Assembly (NCBI GenBank): GCA_964385045.1
Contig: CAYLNM010000160.1
Location: forward strand, 1-9,666
DNA length: 9,666 nucleotides
Source: CAYLNM01 sp964385045
GTDB taxonomy: Bacteria; Planctomycetota; Phycisphaerae; Phycisphaerales; SM1A02
Direction: 5' to 3'
Shown here in pieces: positions 1 through 6,324 of the stretch (positions within the stretch are counted from its first letter, which is position 1; each line of letters starts with the position of its first letter). The notes beneath the pieces were generated by a model that was given only the letters and a program-made list of their open reading frames with translations, was not told where the DNA came from and did not search any database. Position numbers and translations under genes: made by a program.

Positions 1-2306
1 CGCGCCCCCCCGCCGCGGCGTGCGCGATCCGGCCCGGCGAGCCCCGCGGCCCGCGCCCGCAGCCGGTCGAGCTCCTCGGCCCGCGGAAGCCGGCCGCCGA
101 ACCGGCCCGCGTAGTAGGCCTCGCTGATCGCCCGTACGTCGTCGGCGAGCTCGGGACGCCGGCGGGCGACCGTCTCGGCCCACGCCAGCGGCGGCTGCCA
201 GGCGGGCTTGGCGAGGCCGCGGCGGGCGAGGGCGTCGAGCATGTCGAAGTAGAAGTCGAGCGACCGGACGTAGCGCTCGGCCGACAGCGCCGGGACGGCG
301 CCGAGCCCGAGCCCGCGGCGGATGCGGCGACGCCGGGCGATCCACCGGCCGACGGCCACGAGCGCGATCGCGGCCGCGAATCCCACGATGCCGAGCCACA
401 CGTAGCCCGCGGGACCGAAGCGGAACGCCCGGTTCACCTCCGAGGCCCATTCGCGAAGCCCCCGCAGCCACGTCCCCACGGTGGCGTCGCGCCCGCGGTC
501 CAGGGCGCCGAAGATCTCGGACTGCGCGATGGGGTCGAAGCCGACGAAACGGTCGTTCCAGGTGCCTTCCAGCCGCTCGTAGAGCGTGCCGGCGCGGGTG
601 CCGATGGTGTCGGCCTCGGGCTCGCGCGGCTCGATCACGCCCGGCGGCGTCGCGTCGAAGGTCCGCCAGGTCCACGGGCCCGTGCGGACCTCGGCCCAGG
701 CGTGGGCGTCGCGGGCCCGCACCACGTGCGTTCCCGGGGTCCGGCCCGGCTCGGTCGCGGCGTAGCCGACGACGACGCGCGCCTCGATCCCGAGCGACTG
801 GCAGAGCGCGACGAAGGCGGTGGCGAAGTACTCGCAGTGCCCGCGGCGGGTCTCCAGCAGGAAGCGGACCACCGGGTCCCGGAGCGCCCCGCGGTCGCGT
901 GGGGGCGGCACGTCCGAGAGGTCGAGGGTGTAGCGGAAGGGACCCGCGCGCAGGTGCCGGTCGAAGGCCTCGGCGGCCGAGATGACCCAGGCGCTCGACC
1001 CCGGTCGCGGCGGCAGCAGGCCCGCCGCCCGAAGCAGGCGCAGCGCCTCGCGGCGAACCGCCTCGGTCACCGGGTGCCGTGGGTCGTCGAACACGCCGGC
1101 GATGCGCCGCTCCGGGGACCGCATCCCGGATCCGCCGGACATCGCCATCCGCCACGGCGCGGACGGATCGAGCACGGAGACCATCTCGTAGCGACGCACC
1201 CGCGGTCCCGCGACCACCTCCAGGACGCCGGATCGCGGCTCGATCGCGAGCGTCCGCCCGCCCTCGGGAAGGCCGATCAGAAGCGGCAGCCCGAGGTGGA
1301 GCAGGCGGGTGTCGCCGGTGACGAGGTCGATGGACTGCCGCCAGGTGGGCGGCCCGGGCTGCGGCGGCGGCACGCCCACGGGCAGCAGCGACTGGAGGGC
1401 GGCGCCCCCCGTGGTCTCGATGCGCCGCACCCGATCGGTCGAGGCGACCCAGGCCCCCCCGCCCTCGTACCGATCGAGCGTGGACGCCCGCAGCCGCAGC
1501 ACGCTGCCCGACTCGATCGGGTGCGGCACGCCGGGCGGCGGAATCGTCTCGACGCGCAGGACCTCCCGGGGCGAGTCGGTGATCCGACGGCCGGACCGCA
1601 GGTCGATGGTCCGGGCGAGCCCCGACACCTCTCCGGTCCCGGCGCCGCCGGGCCGCGGGCCGGCGAAGCCCTGTCCCACGTGGCGCGGGAACAGCAGGAA
1701 GATGCCGATCCCCACCGCCACCGTCGCGAGCCCGGTGCCGGTGGCGAGCAGCCGCAGGTGCACGCCGGTGCGGCGGCCGGTCGAGGGACGACTCGCCGTC
1801 AGCCCGACGCCGTGGCCGCGCCGACGCAGCTCGGCCACGCGCTCGTGGCCGGCGTAGAGCTGGTAGAGCAGCACGCAGTAGAGCCCGAGGGCGAGGTAGA
1901 CGAGCAGCAGCACGCCGAAGAGCAGCGGTGGCGGCATCTCGGCCGCGCCGATCAGCATCAGCAGCAGGCCGAGGCCCATGAGCTGGCCGTGGTCGCGGGC
2001 GGTGCGCCGCTCGTAGAGCTTCACGAGCGTCAGCCACACCGTGAAGCGGCCGAGCACCGACGGCAGCTCGTCCGGAGCGGCCTGCGCCTCGAGCAGCATG
2101 TTGACGAGGAGGCCGAGGACGAGGACGTTCGAGACCCAGCGAGGAAGCGTCCGCCCCCGCGGACCCTCGGTGACGAACCAGCTGATCGCCGCAAGCACGC
2201 CGGCCACCACCAGCAGCTCGACCGCTCCGGTCACGAGGCAGAAGCCGCTGATCGCCAGCAGGGCGAGCACGAAGCACAGCAGCGGGAAGCGGCGCAGGTG
2301 GTTCAT
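1..2306 (-). CDS. TgpA-like membrane transglutaminase (DUF3488-transglutaminase core-DUF4129), 3' end cut by window edge
   Basis: Read as an open frame of 768 codons from ATG at 2306 to the left edge, with no stop inside the window. The N-terminus holds hydrophobic segments at about residues 8-47, 58-73, 108-149 and 186-206, with the DUF3488-type motif KLYERRTARDHGQL near residues 96-109. A transglutaminase-like core follows, with the catalytic triad visible as Cys491 (in RRGHCEYFA), His535 (in DAHAWAEV) and Asp551 (in FDATPP). After the core come one more membrane helix (GYVWLGIVGFAAAIALVAVG) and a C-terminal stretch resembling DUF4129. The layout matches Pseudomonas TgpA and its relatives, inner-membrane proteins with a periplasmic protease/transglutaminase-fold domain; the substrate is unknown. 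The start is fixed by GGGAG at 2315-2319, 8 nt upstream, and by an ATGA overlap with the DUF58 stop, which implies translational coupling. TgpA-family length suggests little is missing. Family assignment is firm; biochemical activity is inferred. Confidence 0.93.
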   Translation of the reverse strand, partial: MNHLRRFPLLCFVLALLAISGFCLVTGAVELLVVAGVLAAISWFVTEGPRGRTLPRWVSNVLVLGLLVNMLLEAQAAPDELPSVLGRFTVWLTLVKLYERRTARDHGQLMGLGLLLMLIGAAEMPPPLLFGVLLLVYLALGLYCVLLYQLYAGHERVAELRRRGHGVGLTASRPSTGRRTGVHLRLLATGTGLATVAVGIGIFLLFPRHVGQGFAGPRPGGAGTGEVSGLARTIDLRSGRRITDSPREVLRVETIPPPGVPHPIESGSVLRLRASTLDRYEGGGAWVASTDRVRRIETTGGAALQSLLPVGVPPPQPGPPTWRQSIDLVTGDTRLLHLGLPLLIGLPEGGRTLAIEPRSGVLEVVAGPRVRRYEMVSVLDPSAPWRMAMSGGSGMRSPERRIAGVFDDPRHPVTEAVRREALRLLRAAGLLPPRPGSSAWVISAAEAFDRHLRAGPFRYTLDLSDVPPPRDRGALRDPVVRFLLETRRGHCEYFATAFVALCQSLGIEARVVVGYAATEPGRTPGTHVVRARDAHAWAEVRTGPWTWRTFDATPPGVIEPREPEADTIGTRAGTLYERLEGTWNDRFVGFDPIAQSEIFGALDRGRDATVGTWLRGLREWASEVNRAFRFGPAGYVWLGIVGFAAAIALVAVGRWIARRRRIRRGLGLGAVPALSAERYVRSLDFYFDMLDALARRGLAKPAWQPPLAWAETVARRRPELADDVRAISEAYYAGRFGGRLPRAEELDRLRARAAGLAGPDRARRGGGA

Positions 2307-3784
2307 CGCCGCGGCTCCCGGCCGGGCGCCGACCCGAGCCCCGGCCCCCGCCCCGGCCCCCGCCCCAGCCCCAGCCCTCGATCGGGGGCGGCCGGCACGC
2401 GATACGCCGGCGGACCGGGCGACGCGGGCGGCGCTGCCCGGGCGACGGGCGGGTCCCCGGCCCGCTCGTGGCGACGCCCTCGGCGTCGGGCCGTCTCGGG
2501 ATCGGCGGCGCCGGACGCGTCCCGCGGGAGCTCGGGGGGATCGGCGGCGGCGGCGGCGTCGTCCAGCGTCCCCGGCTCGACGAGTCGCTCGGCCTGCCGC
2601 GCGGTGTAGTGCAGCGCCTCGGCCGGCACGATGTCCGGCTCGACGCGAGCCGGATGGACCACCACCAGCGCCGCCCCCTCGCGCTCGACCGGCGGCAGCG
2701 CGACTCGCGAGGACCGCGGCAGGTCGAGGTCGATGCGGGCGAGCTCGGCGAGGATCCGGTCGCGGTGCCGCGCGGTGCGCCGCACCGGGATGGACGCGGC
2801 CCCGGTGCCCAGCACCGACAGGCCGACTTCGTAGCCCAGGTGGTCCGCGGCCACCACGATCGACGCCGCGAGGCTGATCGCCCGCTCCTCGAGTCCGCGG
2901 GCGTCCACCGGCTCGTCGGGACGCACCCCGAGGGCGTCGGTTGCCGCGGTGAGGTTGAGGGCCACCCGCAGCCGCGGGGGGTTCGGCCGCGTGCGCTCGA
3001 TCACGAGCAGGTCGTCGCGGTCGGCGGTGCGCTTCCACGCGACGTTCCGGAGCCCGTCCTCGGGCCGGTGATCGCGGAGCCCGAAGAAGTCGTCGCCCGG
3101 CCCGGAGCGCCGTCCGGTCCGCGTGCCGGTCGCCCCCCGGGGCGCGAGCTCCCGGAGGACGCCCGGGCGCAGCGGCCAGGTCCGGGGCAGCACGAGCAGC
3201 TCCTGCTCGACCGAGAACGTCACGCTCTTGCGGAGCAGTCCGAAGGGGAAGGCGCTGGCCAGCCGCACCGGATCCAGGCGGAGCAGCCCTCGGCGCCGTG
3301 GCCGCAGCACCGCCTGCCCGTGGACGGTCTCGCCCGGCCCGACGTGCATGATCCACGCCGGCTGCACGTCGAGCTCCCGCATCCGCCCGGATCGGCCGGG
3401 GCCGACCGCCCGCCGCCTCGGCTGTGCCGTCCGTCCCGCCTCCGCGCCCGCGCCCGTCGCCTCCTCGATCCACACGCCGAAGGCCGGCAGCAGGCGGGAG
3501 CGGTTCGTGACCGCGTAGCGGAGCACCGCGGGCTCGCCGGCGACGAGCCGGCCCGTGGGCAGCCGCCGCAGGCCGAGGCTGAGCATCATCGAGCCCGACA
3601 CCACGCCGCCGACCACGATCGCCGCGGCCATCACCCCGAAGATCCAGAACAGCAGGTTCACGCCGGTGTTCATCGCCACGAGCGCGATCAGCATCGCGAC
3701 GAGGCAGTAGAGGGCGAAGCCGGCCCCCGCGTGGACGCGGCGACGCGGTGGACGAGCGGGCGCGGCGGCGACGATCGGCGACAC
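2303..3784 (-). CDS. DUF58 domain membrane protein
   Basis: GTG start at 3784, 493 residues. The start is chosen because GGAGG (3790-3794) lies 5 nt upstream and the N-terminal membrane part follows directly; the longer open frame upstream to 4603 only runs antisense or out of frame through the neighbouring genes. Two hydrophobic helices lie at about residues 21-38 and 43-66. A beta-rich extracytoplasmic or cytoplasmic region follows. The DUF58 signature sits at residues 230-263: GDDFFGLRDHRPEDGLRNVA, then WKRTA and VIE. Residues 300-380 look like the vWA-like fold seen in the family. The last ~90 residues are low-complexity Pro/Ala/Arg/Gly, ending in a GLGLGRGPGRGPG run encoded by a C-rich/G-rich DNA tract. 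DUF58 proteins are typically encoded with MoxR AAA ATPases and transglutaminases and are thought to act in protein-complex maturation. Here the transglutaminase overlaps downstream but no MoxR gene is visible. Exact role unknown. Confidence 0.9.
   Translation of the reverse strand: MSPIVAAAPARPPRRRVHAGAGFALYCLVAMLIALVAMNTGVNLLFWIFGVMAAAIVVGGVVSGSMMLSLGLRRLPTGRLVAGEPAVLRYAVTNRSRLLPAFGVWIEEATGAGAEAGRTAQPRRRAVGPGRSGRMRELDVQPAWIMHVGPGETVHGQAVLRPRRRGLLRLDPVRLASAFPFGLLRKSVTFSVEQELLVLPRTWPLRPGVLRELAPRGATGTRTGRRSGPGDDFFGLRDHRPEDGLRNVAWKRTADRDDLLVIERTRPNPPRLRVALNLTAATDALGVRPDEPVDARGLEERAISLAASIVVAADHLGYEVGLSVLGTGAASIPVRRTARHRDRILAELARIDLDLPRSSRVALPPVEREGAALVVVHPARVEPDIVPAEALHYTARQAERLVEPGTLDDAAAAADPPELPRDASGAADPETARRRGRRHERAGDPPVARAAPPASPGPPAYRVPAAPDRGLGLGRGPGRGPGLGSAPGREPRR
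2333..2377 (-). repeat. G-tract array (G-quadruplex motif) at the end of the DUF58 gene
   Basis: On the coding strand and its mRNA, eight runs of 3-5 G are separated by loops of 1-3 nt: plus-strand C-runs at 2333-2335, 2339-2342, 2345-2349, 2351-2354, 2357-2361, 2363-2366, 2369-2372 and 2375-2377. Four runs would already meet the usual quadruplex pattern. It encodes the GLGLGRGPGRGPG tail of the DUF58 protein and ends 27 nt before the transglutaminase start codon. Confidence 0.75.
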
Positions 3785-3828
3785 GAGATCCTCCCGGACG
3801 GCGGCACCACGAGGGCGTCCGGCCGCCC

Positions 3829-4338
3829 TCAGCGGAAGCGGCGGTAGTCCTCCCACGGGTCGGACGGCCGCGACGGCGGCGGTCCCGTGCCCGACGGCAT
3901 CTCGACGAGCAGGACCAGGCCCTCGTCGGCCGAGGGCAGCCGCCGAAGCACCATCACGGACTCCCGGCCCGGGGCCGAGGCCTCGATCCGCCACTGCTCG
4001 ACCATCCAGCCCGCTCCGAACGCATCGAGCCGGAGGGCGGCCCGCCCGTCGGCGTCCGTGCGGCCGTCGGCGGCGAGCTCCTCGCCCAGCGAGCCCGGAT
4101 CGCGATGCAGCTCGATCCGCACGTCCCGCAGCGGCGTGGCCCCGGCGGGCACGCGATCGGGCGACACGAACCGGGCGTCGCCCACCGCCGAGTCCACCGC
4201 GACCACGTCGAGGCGATAGGTGCTGCAGCCCGCGGTCGCGAGGCACGCGGCGGCGAGCAGCATCAGGGCACGGAGCCGAGCTCGGCCCGCGGCGCGCGGC
4301 GCCCGCCCGGGACGCAGGCCCTCGAGCGCGGGGCTCAC
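3829..4338 (-). CDS. small putative lipoprotein, hypothetical
   Basis: 169 codons from GTG at 4338, whose GTGA overlaps the scpB stop. GGGAG at 4347-4351 is 8 nt upstream, so translational coupling is likely. The N-terminus is arginine-rich up to residue 23, followed by a hydrophobic stretch ALMLLAAACLATAGC and a candidate lipobox ending at Cys38 (TAG-C, then STYRL). The Thr at -3 is not ideal, and Cys32 (AAA-C) is an alternative. The mature part (about 130 residues) shows alternating beta-type stretches and the segment DGRTDADGRAALRLDAFGAG, which resembles transthyretin/carboxypeptidase-regulatory-like beta-sandwich domains; this fold guess is inference. The C-terminus is proline-rich, then charged. 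I do not recognise a named family. Its position between scpB and the DUF58/transglutaminase pair suggests an envelope role with the latter. The gap to DUF58 is 44 bp. Confidence 0.75.
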   Translation of the reverse strand: MSPALEGLRPGRAPRAAGRARLRALMLLAAACLATAGCSTYRLDVVAVDSAVGDARFVSPDRVPAGATPLRDVRIELHRDPGSLGEELAADGRTDADGRAALRLDAFGAGWMVEQWRIEASAPGRESVMVLRRLPSADEGLVLLVEMPSGTGPPPSRPSDPWEDYRRFR

Positions 4339-5522
4339 GGGGCGGTCTCCCGACGCTCGTCGTCGGCGTCGTCCGCCCCGCGCTCGGTCGCCGCGACGGT
4401 CTCGACGTCCGACGGCCCATTCGACGGCCCATCCGACGGCCCATCCGACGGCCCGTCCGACGGCCCATCCGACGGCCCATCCGCGGACGCCCGACCTCCG
4501 CCGTCGGTCGGCTCGGCCGCATCCCGGGCAGCGGCGTCAGCCGCGCCGGCGGTGGGCTCGGGCGCCGCGGCGTCCGCGTCCACCTCGTCGACCGGCGGTG
4601 CACCGCCGGCCTCCCCGGCCTCCCCTCCCTCCGCGGCGGGCGGCCGCTCGGGGCGGCGTCGCTCGAGTCCCTGCACCGGCGGCAGATCGTCCAGCGACGA
4701 GAGGCCGAAGACCTCGAGGAACTGACGCGTGGTGCCGTAGAGCATCGGTCGGCCCAGCTCCTCGGAGCGGCCGACGATGCTCACCAGGCGCCGCTCGAGC
4801 AGGCTGCGGAGAACCTCGCCGCACGCGACGCCGCGGATCGCCTCCAGCTCCGCCCGGACCACCGGCTGGCGGTAGGCGATGATCGCGAGGGTCTCCATCG
4901 CCGCGGGCGAGAGCCGCGTCTCCTGCCGGTCGCGGTGGAGCCGGGCCATGAGCGGGCCGAAGGCGGGGAGCGTGACGAGCTGCCAGCCGCCGGCCACCTT
5001 GCGGGGACGGAAGGAGCGGCCGGTGGCACGAAGCAGCCCGTCGAGCTCCTCGATCGCGGCCCGCACCCGGGCCGCCCCGCCCGCCGGCAGCCCGCAGAGG
5101 CGTGCGAGCCGTCGCTCGGTCAGCGGCCGGTCGCTGGCGAAGAGCAGTGCCTCCACGCGGGCCGCGAGCGACTGCCGCGGACAGGCCTCGTCGCCGCCCG
5201 GGGCCCCGGCGTCCTCGTCGTCATCGTCGTCATCGGCGTCATCGGCGGCGGCCGCCTCGGGGGCAGCGGCCTCGGACGGGGCGTCGCTCGTGGCCGCGCC
5301 GGCGGCGCGGCCGAGGGCCGCGACGTCCGCCGACACCTCGATCTCGGGGTGATCGCCGGCCTCGGCGTCCTCGGACGCGGGACCGCCGGTCGCGGGATCG
5401 GCGGTGGATGCGTTCGGACGCGGCGAGTCCTCGGGTGAGGCCTCGTGCAGCACGGGCACGTCGTCATCGGCCGTCACCGAGGGGCCGGCGGCCGGAGTGT
5501 CGGAAGGTGGACGCTGGGGCAT
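4335..5522 (-). CDS. scpB: segregation and condensation protein B with long low-complexity extensions
   Basis: 395 residues from ATG at 5522. ScpB is the winged-helix kleisin-associated partner of ScpA and SMC in bacterial condensin, acting on chromosome segregation. The recognisable core is residues ~117-285. The first winged helix begins SLAARVEALLFASDRPLTE. The second contains LSPAAMETLAIIAYRQPV, IRGV and the region LGRPMLYGTTRQFLEVFGL. This core is the length of a normal ScpB (about 180-200 residues). It carries an acidic, Ala/Asp/Glu-rich N-terminal extension of ~115 residues (including a DDDDDDED run at ~97-104) and a ~110-residue C-terminal tail with period-4 SDGP repeats at ~348-372. 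scpA is not adjacent in the window. An extended -10 motif ends 6 nt before the ATG, while ribosome-binding complementarity is weak (GAG), so the mRNA may be leaderless. The core assignment is firm; the true start could lie nearer residue 116 if the extension is not translated. Confidence 0.93.
   Translation of the reverse strand: MPQRPPSDTPAAGPSVTADDDVPVLHEASPEDSPRPNASTADPATGGPASEDAEAGDHPEIEVSADVAALGRAAGAATSDAPSEAAAPEAAAADDADDDDDDEDAGAPGGDEACPRQSLAARVEALLFASDRPLTERRLARLCGLPAGGAARVRAAIEELDGLLRATGRSFRPRKVAGGWQLVTLPAFGPLMARLHRDRQETRLSPAAMETLAIIAYRQPVVRAELEAIRGVACGEVLRSLLERRLVSIVGRSEELGRPMLYGTTRQFLEVFGLSSLDDLPPVQGLERRRPERPPAAEGGEAGEAGGAPPVDEVDADAAAPEPTAGAADAAARDAAEPTDGGGRASADGPSDGPSDGPSDGPSDGPSNGPSDVETVAATERGADDADDERRETAP
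4411..4482 (-). repeat. six tandem 12-bp units in the scpB 3' region
   Basis: Six copies of GACGGCCCATCC (plus strand): 4411-4422, 4423-4434, 4435-4446, 4447-4458, 4459-4470 and 4471-4482. Copy one has one substitution (TTC) and copy four one (CGT). The unit is a multiple of three, so gain or loss of copies keeps the frame. It encodes the period-4 SDGP repeat in the ScpB tail (one copy reads SNGP). Confidence 0.9.
5211..5250 (-). repeat. trinucleotide-like tract coding the acidic run of ScpB
   Basis: Repeated GTC/ATC-type triplets on the plus strand (GAC/GAT on the coding strand) encode the aspartate-rich run at about ScpB residues 91-104. It is in frame and prone to slippage without frameshift, and belongs to the low-complexity N-terminal extension. 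Confidence 0.6.
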
Positions 5523-5528
5523 CGCGTC

Positions 5529-5537
5529 ACTCTAGCA
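5529..5537 (-). promoter_or_regulatory. extended -10 motif placing scpB transcription start at its ATG
   Basis: TGC TAGAGT on the minus strand. The last T of the hexamer is 5529; seven bases on is 5522, the A of the scpB ATG, so the mRNA would be leaderless. No -35 match is seen, as is common with extended -10 promoters. Only a GAG could serve as ribosome binding site, and it overlaps the -10 box. Confidence 0.45.
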
Positions 5538-5603
5538 GGCCGCGAGGCGATCGCGGACGGCGTTGCCGTTTCGCACCGGACGCTCCTGGCGGGGACCTCG
5601 GGC

Positions 5604-5685
5604 GTCGCGCGGGGTTCGGCCGCGGGCCGAAGGCATCGCGCCGGGATCAGCCGCGGCCGCGGGGGTCGCGTGGGGTTCAGCCGCG
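5604..5685. repeat. three imperfect ~21-bp repeats with 30-31-bp period at the 3' end of atpC
   Basis: Copies at 5604-5624, 5635-5655 and 5665-5685 share the pattern RTCGCG-x-GGG-TTC-R-GCCGCG on the plus strand. Copies one and three differ at 2 of 21 positions; the middle copy is more diverged. The last copy covers the atpC stop codon, and the others lie in the atpC-scpB spacer. Probably a small tandem duplication; no function evident. Confidence 0.55.
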
Positions 5686-6075
5686 AGCGAGGGCCACGCG
5701 GGCGCGGGCGCGGATCTGCTCGGCCTCGACGGTGTCGCGGTCCATGCCACCCGAGACCGCCTCGGCGTTCGCCCGCTCGAGGGCCGCCTCGGCCTCCTCG
5801 ACGTCGAGCTCGGAGGCCGCCTCGGCCCGCTCGGTCAGGATCGTGAGGTCGTCGCCCGCCACCTGGGCGAACCCGCCGTCGAGCAGCCAGCGGTGCTCGG
5901 TCCCGTCGGCGGCCTCGATCCGCAGCGAGCCGATCCCGAGGCGGGCGAGCAGCGGGCTGCGGCCGGCCATCACGCCGACCTGCCCGTCCCACGCGGGGAG
6001 CGAGACGTACCGGACGTCGCCGTCGAAGACCGCCGTGTCGGGGGTGACGATGCTGCAGCGGAAGGTGCCGGCCAC
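5677..6075 (-). CDS. atpC: F-type ATP synthase epsilon subunit
   Basis: 132 residues from GTG at 6075, with GGGAG six nt upstream. Epsilon is a central-stalk subunit of F1 that couples rotation to catalysis and can inhibit ATP hydrolysis. The N-terminal beta-sandwich is clear: TPDTAVFDGDVRYVSLPAWD (11-30), GQVGVMAGRSPLLARLGIG (31-49), and LLDGGFAQVAGDDLTILTE (64-82). Residues 88-129 are charged and alanine-rich, fitting the C-terminal two-helix hairpin (DVEEAEAALERANAE, then DTVEAEQIRARARVALA). Length is normal for the family. It is not next to atpD or any other ATP synthase gene here; the upstream neighbour is fabF, 249 bp away, and scpB is 154 bp downstream. A possible promoter and a leader stem-loop lie upstream, consistent with a separate transcription unit. 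Confidence 0.93.
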   Translation of the reverse strand: MAGTFRCSIVTPDTAVFDGDVRYVSLPAWDGQVGVMAGRSPLLARLGIGSLRIEAADGTEHRWLLDGGFAQVAGDDLTILTERAEAASELDVEEAEAALERANAEAVSGGMDRDTVEAEQIRARARVALARG

Positions 6076-6118
6076 GGTGCGCTCCCAGATGCCTGACGAA
6101 GAGGGGACCGGCGACGCC

Positions 6119-6142
6119 GGAGAGGTGCCCGTGCACCCCTCC
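6119..6142 (-). other. stem-loop in the atpC leader
   Basis: 10-bp stem (6119-6128 with 6133-6142) containing one G-U pair in the minus-strand RNA, with a 4-nt loop. A second palindrome, CCGGCG/CGCCGG, follows at 6108-6120. Both lie between the putative promoter and the atpC ribosome binding site, so they would be in the 5' leader. Confidence 0.4.
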
Positions 6143-6165
6143 CGGGGACGCGCCGAGAGGTGCGG

Positions 6166-6174
6166 AGTCTAGCA
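6166..6174 (-). promoter_or_regulatory. extended -10 motif upstream of atpC
   Basis: TGC TAGACT on the minus strand, with the TG extension and the conserved T, A, A and T of TATAAT. CGGACC at 6189-6194 lies at -35 spacing (17 bp), a weak 3/6 match. Transcription would begin near 6159, about 84 nt before the atpC GTG. The same TGCTAGA-T string precedes scpB, which strengthens both calls. Confidence 0.45.
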
Positions 6175-6308
6175 ACGACGCCGCCGCGGGTCCGGTCCGC
6201 GATCCGGCTCCCTCCGCGGCCCCGCGGTCCGCGAGAGGGCCCGGGGCCCGACGAGACGGTGCGCCCGTCCGCCGCCCGGCCCGCCACGCGGCCCGCCGGC
6301 GAGCCCGC

Positions 6309-6323
6309 CCGCCGGTCCGGCGG
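6309..6323 (-). terminator. hairpin directly after fabF
   Basis: CCGCCGG / CCGGCGG around a single base (6309-6315, 6317-6323), starting one base after the fabF stop. A second long-range stem lies further on (6218-6224 with 6242-6248). No T-tract, so termination would need another mechanism; it may simply end the fab unit or stabilise its mRNA. Confidence 0.35.
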
Positions 6324-6324
6324 C

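Noticed and set aside
702..2609. 635-codon plus-strand open frame
   Set aside because: Antisense to the transglutaminase and DUF58 genes, whose catalytic and signature motifs are clear on the minus strand. The product is Arg/Gly/His/Pro-rich with no family character.
4411..4482. CRISPR-like array
   Set aside because: The units are 12 bp, contiguous, without spacers, and in frame within scpB; they are a coding tandem repeat.
2303..4603. DUF58 protein starting at 4603 (766 residues)
   Set aside because: The extra N-terminus overlaps scpB and the lipoprotein out of frame and reads the 12-bp repeat as GRRM repeats. GTG 3784 has a GGAGG site and leads straight into the membrane segments.
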